Origin: an uncultured Hyphomicrobiales bacterium
GTDB lineage: Bacteria > Pseudomonadota > Alphaproteobacteria > Rhizobiales > Beijerinckiaceae
Assembly (NCBI GenBank): GCA_903918155.1
Contig: CAIXDD010000537.1
Location: 1-8,265, forward strand
Length of the DNA: 8,265 nucleotides
Reading direction: 5' to 3'
The notes beneath the pieces are model-generated. The model worked only from the letters and a program-made list of their open reading frames with translations. It ran no database searches and was not told the origin of the DNA. The translations under genes and the position numbers were made by a program. Positions 4,919 to 8,265 of the stretch are shown in pieces. How positions within the stretch are numbered: the first letter of the stretch is position 1; every line of letters begins with the position of its first letter.

Positions 4919-6037
4919 TCACGGCTTGATGAAGGCGTCCATCTTCGGCTCGACGCCATTGACCTTCATTTCCTGCAGCCAGAGCGCATGGATGCGCGGA
5001 TCCTGATCGGAATATTCGATCTGCATCCCGCCTTCGTCCACCTTCTTGGCGAATTTGCCGTCCGCCGCCCAGATGTCGCGTTTGCCCTGCGTCATCGGGT
5101 AGCGCACGCTGCCCATCTGAATCGCAAGATAGCGCGAGGGGTCCGACGACAGGTTGAAATGCTGGTGGAACATGTCGTCCGGCGGGGCGTAGATCACGCC
5201 ATGGCGCCAATCAGTGCGGCGAAACTCCTTGTCGCCTTCATACCAGAGGAGCGAATAGCCATGGCCCGTCACCGCATGGATGACGACGCCGTTCATATGG
5301 CGATGGCCCTTCTTGTAAGTGCCCGGCGGAATCTCCGAGCAATGGCAGCCGATGGAGCCGTCGCCAAGGATGAAGCGCAGGCTTGTCCCGCCCGCGCCGC
5401 GCGTGGGCATCGCCTTCAGCGTGAAGCCCGACAGGTCGGGCACGAAATTAGTTTCCCATTGGTGGCGGCCCTGCAGCACGTCGATATGCTGGCCTTCGCC
5501 GGAGAAGTAACCGAGCTGGCCCCAACGTTCAGGAAAGGGCGACGCATTGTGGAAGATGAATGAGTCCTTGCGGAACAGATTCATCAGATAGGTGAGATTA
5601 TTCGTCGCCGCCAGCCGCACCGGCTCACGGCCGGACGTGTTGAAATGGCGATACTTGGCGTTGAGCGGCACGGTGAAGAGGGATTTCGGCCCCCATTCGA
5701 AACTATGCGTGCGGTCGCCCGCCTCGACCGTGGTCGAGCCATGGCCCGAAAGCACATAGACGACCTCTTCGTAAATGTGCTGAACCGGCGCCGTCGATCC
5801 GCCGGGCGGCAATTCATAGAGGAACGTGGTGAGAAAATCGTCGCGCCCTTTGAGGTGGCAGATGGCGCCGCGCGCGCCGATGCGATCCCAGGGCTTCGCC
5901 TCGACCGCCAGCATGTCGATGGCGAAATCTTCGTGGATCGGCACGCCTTGCCCTTCCGCCCAATCCAGATAGGGCTCGAGCATGAATTTGCGCTCTTTGT
6001 CGCGAAGGGTCGGCGTCTGCGAAACCTGTTCGTTCAT
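4919..6037 (-). CDS. Bicupin protein, gentisate-dioxygenase-like (putative ring-cleavage or related metal enzyme)
   Basis: The product has 372 residues with two cupin barrels and no signal peptide, so it is cytoplasmic. Cupin 1 (about 68-145) has VQHIYEEVVYVLSG (85-98) and PLNAKYRHFN (124-133). At the four canonical ligand positions it shows V85, H87, E91 and Y129, so two are lost, although H131 lies two residues from the last. Cupin 2 (about 232-310) has GHRHMNGVVIHAVTG (244-258) and PPDDMFHQHFN (285-295), giving H245, H247 and H291 (or H293) with Val at the glutamate position. Such a three-His site with an HRH motif is typical of gentisate 1,2-dioxygenase and related Fe(II) ring-cleaving bicupins. 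In those enzymes the site is usually in the N-terminal cupin. Start ATG 6037-6035 has AGGAG at 6050-6046, eight bases away; an ATG at 6073 overlapping the SBP-4 stop is less likely. It sits between SBP-4 and SBP-3 in one operon. Bicupin is firm, dioxygenase is tentative. Confidence 0.88.
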   Translation of the reverse strand: MNEQVSQTPTLRDKERKFMLEPYLDWAEGQGVPIHEDFAIDMLAVEAKPWDRIGARGAICHLKGRDDFLTTFLYELPPGGSTAPVQHIYEEVVYVLSGHGSTTVEAGDRTHSFEWGPKSLFTVPLNAKYRHFNTSGREPVRLAATNNLTYLMNLFRKDSFIFHNASPFPERWGQLGYFSGEGQHIDVLQGRHQWETNFVPDLSGFTLKAMPTRGAGGTSLRFILGDGSIGCHCSEIPPGTYKKGHRHMNGVVIHAVTGHGYSLLWYEGDKEFRRTDWRHGVIYAPPDDMFHQHFNLSSDPSRYLAIQMGSVRYPMTQGKRDIWAADGKFAKKVDEGGMQIEYSDQDPRIHALWLQEMKVNGVEPKMDAFIKP

Positions 6038-6045
6038 TCCGTTTG

Positions 6046-6050
6046 CTCCT
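6046..6050 (-). promoter_or_regulatory. Ribosome binding site of the bicupin gene
   Basis: The minus strand reads AGGAG eight bases before ATG 6037-6035. This favours that codon over ATG 6073-6071, which overlaps the SBP-4 stop as ATGA and has only a weak purine stretch upstream. Confidence 0.6.
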
Positions 6051-6069
6051 GCCTGTCGATGTCTGGCGC

Positions 6070-7116
6070 TCATTCCGGCGGCTTGGCCGCCTCGCGCGCG
6101 AGTTTCACAAGTTCCGGATCCAGCGCGTAAAGCCCCTTGAGCAGGGAAAGCACCCGCTCGCCGCCGATCGGATCGATATCGAGCCCCTGTCGTTCGGCCT
6201 GGTTGAGGAGCTCCTTGTCCGCCATCGTCGCGAGCAGCGCCTTGCGCAAAACCTCGAGGCGATCAGCCGGCACGGACGGCGGGGCGACGATGGGCCGTCC
6301 CATTTCCTGCGGCGCCAAAAAAATATCGAAGGCCTTGCGCTCACGATCGCTGGGCGCGAAAGCGCCCACGAGCGGCACGCTCTTCAATTCCGGCAGGCCC
6401 TCCAGCGCGAATTGCACGAGAACCTTGATCTTGCCTTCGGCGATCCAGTCGGCCTTGCGCGTGCGCAACGAGGACCATGAGCCTGTTCCAATCTCATTCT
6501 CGCCCTGTTCGATGGCGAGATTGATGGCGTCGCTGCCGCGATAGCCCGAGATGATGTTCAGCTTCGTGCCGAGAAGATTGTTCGACAGGCGCGTGAACAG
6601 CGCGCTGTCGGCCGAAGGCCCGGTCACGCCGACCGTGAAGGACTTGCGCTTGAGATGGGCGAAATCCTCGACCTGCGCGGCGGTCCATGAAAAGGCGATC
6701 AGCACTTCGCGGTTCATGCTGCCGATCCACGAGAGCGCAAGCGGATCAAACCTCGCGCCCGGCGTCCCCATGAGCGGGGCGAGCGGCACGCTGCGGCTCA
6801 TGATCTGCACCACGCTGCCGTCGCGCGGCGCGACTTGCGCCAGCCAATTGGCCGCCGTCAGACCGCCTGCGCCCGGCATGTTCTGCACGACGACGGTCGG
6901 CGCGCCGGGAATATGCGCGCCGTAATGGCGCGCGAGCAGGCGCCCATAAGCGTCGTAGCCGCCGCCCGGCGACGTGTCGACGATGAGCGACATTTTACGC
7001 CCGTCGTAAAAACTCGCCGCGCTCTTGCCCTCGTCGGCTTGCGCCAAAGCCGGCGCCGGAAGAAGCCCGAGCGCCATCGCCGCGGGCATGAAGATTGCGC
7101 CTGCTCCTAGCCTCAT
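6070..7116 (-). CDS. SBP-4: TctC/Bug-family periplasmic substrate-binding protein
   Basis: The 348-residue protein has signal peptide MRLGAGAIFMPAAMALGLLP and onward to ALA|QAD near residue 25. The mature chain has SFYDGRKMSLIVDTSPGGGY (35-54) with D55, QNMPGAGGLTAAN (78-90), APRDGS (96-101) and GYRGSDAINLAIEQGENE (191-208), all in family order and at family length. Of the five paralogs it alone has Asn after the GE of the second signature (GEN instead of GEV or GEI), a position near the ligand pocket. The start at ATG 7116 is chosen over 7197: it has GGGAG at 7127-7123, six bases upstream, it begins directly at the signal peptide, and the longer version would overlap SBP-5. It lies 40 bases behind SBP-5 and 32 bases before the bicupin, so it is an internal operon gene. 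The ligand is unknown. Confidence 0.9.
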   Translation of the reverse strand: MRLGAGAIFMPAAMALGLLPAPALAQADEGKSAASFYDGRKMSLIVDTSPGGGYDAYGRLLARHYGAHIPGAPTVVVQNMPGAGGLTAANWLAQVAPRDGSVVQIMSRSVPLAPLMGTPGARFDPLALSWIGSMNREVLIAFSWTAAQVEDFAHLKRKSFTVGVTGPSADSALFTRLSNNLLGTKLNIISGYRGSDAINLAIEQGENEIGTGSWSSLRTRKADWIAEGKIKVLVQFALEGLPELKSVPLVGAFAPSDRERKAFDIFLAPQEMGRPIVAPPSVPADRLEVLRKALLATMADKELLNQAERQGLDIDPIGGERVLSLLKGLYALDPELVKLAREAAKPPE

Positions 7117-7122
7117 ATCCTG

Positions 7123-7127
7123 CTCCC
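7123..7127 (-). promoter_or_regulatory. Ribosome binding site of SBP-4
   Basis: The minus strand reads GGGAG, then CAGGAT, then ATG 7116-7114. It lies in the 40-base gap after SBP-5 and decides the start against the in-frame codon at 7197. Confidence 0.6.
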
Positions 7128-7156
7128 GTGCTGCGGCCCCATAGCGGCTCGCGTCG

Positions 7157-8239
7157 TCATTCGCCCGAACCCGCGTAAGCCCGCGCGCGCTCCACAATGG
7201 CTGCAGGCGCGGACATCATGTCAGCGATGACGGCCTGCGCCTCCTCGCCGCTCATCGCATCCACGTCGAGGCTCAACTTGCGCGCCTCCTCCACGAAATC
7301 GCCGTCGGAGGTCGTCGCCATAAAAGCCTTGCGCAAGGCCGCCACGCGATCCGCCGGCGCGCCCTGCGCCGCGAAAATGGGACGCGCGACCTCATCGGAA
7401 GACAGCATGAGTTCGATCAGCTTGCGGTCGTCCGCATGGCGCGCGAAGTCCACGAGCAGCGGCGTATCGGCAAGCTCAGCATGGCGCTTGCGCCCGCCCT
7501 GGGCGAGCGGCGTGATCTTGCGTTCGGCCAGCCAATCGGCCTTCTGCGATTTCCAGCCGGACCAGCTTTGCGTGACGCGGCCCGAAATCTCGCCGCGCTC
7601 CATGGCGAGATAGATTTCCGATCCGCCCGGATAGCCGGGCACGACCTTGAATTTCGTTTGCAGAACCGCATTGAGCATGAGCGGCAATTGCACGGAGGCC
7701 GAGCCGCCGCCGGTTCCGCCCACCACAAGCTCGCGCGCGAACAGATCGGCGAAGGTTTTCACCGGCGCGCCGGTCCACGCCATGATCACGATGGGCGAGG
7801 CCGACGTGTTGCCGATGACATGGAATTTCGCCACGTCGAAATCCACGCCGGTCTTGCGGAACAATTGCGACAGGGGAATCTGCTGCTGCAGGGCCGCGAG
7901 CGCGGAGCCGTCCTGCGGGGCGACATGATAAAGCCAGCTCGCCGCGCGCAGGCCGCCGCCGCCGGGCATGTTCTGCACGATGATTTTCGGCGCGCCCGGC
8001 GTATGGCGCGTCATATGCTTGGCGACAAGGCGCGCGCGCATGTCGTAATCGCCGCCGGCGCTGCTCGAAACGACGAGAGCGATCGTCTTGCCGCGGTAGA
8101 AATCAGCCGGCGCCTGCGCCTGGGCCGGCGCGAATCCGCCGCCGGCCATGAGGGCGAAAGCAAGGATGGCGCAGCAGGAAAAGGCGAAAGGCGGACGAGC
8201 GCGGGATAAGCGAGCGTCGGACAAGGGCGCGTCGGACAT
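7157..8239 (-). CDS. SBP-5: TctC/Bug-family periplasmic substrate-binding protein, first visible gene of the operon
   Basis: From ATG 8239 the product has 360 residues. It has an unusually long polar n-region (1-18), a hydrophobic core FAFSCCAILAFALMAGGG (18-35), and cleavage near AQA|QAP (38-43). The mature chain starts ADFYRGKTIALVVSSSAGGD (45-64) followed by YD. The first loop is therefore AGGDYD instead of PGGGYD, an Asp replacing the third glycine in the ligand-contact loop. NMPGGGGLRAASW (90-102), APQDGS (107-112) and GYPGGSEIYLAMERGEI (192-208) complete the family pattern. The start is uncertain. ATG 8239 and ATG 8254 are in frame, neither has a recognisable ribosome site, and the frame is still open at the right edge, so the true start or more upstream genes may lie outside. 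Its downstream neighbour SBP-4 follows after 40 bases. Family is firm; the exact start and ligand are not. Confidence 0.85.
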   Translation of the reverse strand: MSDAPLSDARLSRARPPFAFSCCAILAFALMAGGGFAPAQAQAPADFYRGKTIALVVSSSAGGDYDMRARLVAKHMTRHTPGAPKIIVQNMPGGGGLRAASWLYHVAPQDGSALAALQQQIPLSQLFRKTGVDFDVAKFHVIGNTSASPIVIMAWTGAPVKTFADLFARELVVGGTGGGSASVQLPLMLNAVLQTKFKVVPGYPGGSEIYLAMERGEISGRVTQSWSGWKSQKADWLAERKITPLAQGGRKRHAELADTPLLVDFARHADDRKLIELMLSSDEVARPIFAAQGAPADRVAALRKAFMATTSDGDFVEEARKLSLDVDAMSGEEAQAVIADMMSAPAAIVERARAYAGSGE

Positions 8240-8265
8240 GCGAGCGCCCGGCATGCGCGCGCGCG

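Noticed and set aside
4893..5210. N-terminal extension of SBP-3 to 5210
   Set aside because: It would overlap the bicupin by about 290 bases and place the signal peptide inside the chain. The GGGAGG site supports ATG 4892.
7117..7197. N-terminal extension of SBP-4 to 7197
   Set aside because: It overlaps the SBP-5 coding end and precedes a clear signal peptide; GGGAG supports ATG 7116.
7436..8209. 257-codon plus-strand frame opposite SBP-5
   Set aside because: It is a composition-driven shadow rich in Arg, Ala and His, with no motif; the other strand encodes a full binding protein.
8251..8265. Alternating GC tract at the right edge as a Z-DNA or regulatory element
   Set aside because: It is short, cut by the window edge, and such runs are common in this GC-rich DNA.

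Overview
This window looks like chromosomal DNA of a high-GC alphaproteobacterium, probably of the order Hyphomicrobiales. The basis is codon use rich in G or C at third positions, strong GGGAGG-type ribosome sites, and the style of the protein families. The genus cannot be read from the window. It is dominated by one protein family: five separate genes encode periplasmic substrate-binding proteins of the TctC/Bug type (extracytoplasmic receptors of the tripartite tricarboxylate transporter family). No TctA or TctB membrane subunit is present.

Layout from left to right. Positions 1-573 (minus strand) hold the N-terminal 191 residues of a molybdenum hydroxylase large subunit (xanthine dehydrogenase / CO dehydrogenase CoxL superfamily), starting at a TTG codon. 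A divergent intergenic region (574-743) carries a sigma70-like promoter and a 22-bp-period triple repeat. It feeds the first binding protein, SBP-1 (744-1820, plus). A second and more divergent one, SBP-2 (2068-3120, plus), follows after a 247-bp gap with inverted repeats and is visibly lower in GC. Next comes a small stand-alone PAS protein (3398-3796, plus) that looks like a LOV domain without the photo-adduct cysteine. It converges, across a strong 10-bp hairpin, on a minus-strand operon entering from the right edge: SBP-5 (7157-8239), SBP-4 (6070-7116), a two-cupin protein (4919-6037) and SBP-3 (3855-4892). The gaps in this operon are 40, 32 and 26 bases.

How the genes may work together is inference. 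A molybdenum hydroxylase, a gentisate-dioxygenase-like bicupin and several carboxylate-type binding proteins together suggest uptake or sensing plus breakdown of an aromatic or heterocyclic acid. The substrate is unknown. The most notable points are the five paralogous receptors without a transporter, three of them in one operon around a bicupin whose metal site appears to be in the C-terminal cupin; the phased repeats in the 5' leader of SBP-1; and the cysteine-less LOV-like protein. All CDS starts were chosen from ribosome sites and signal peptides, and several differ from the longest possible reading frame.
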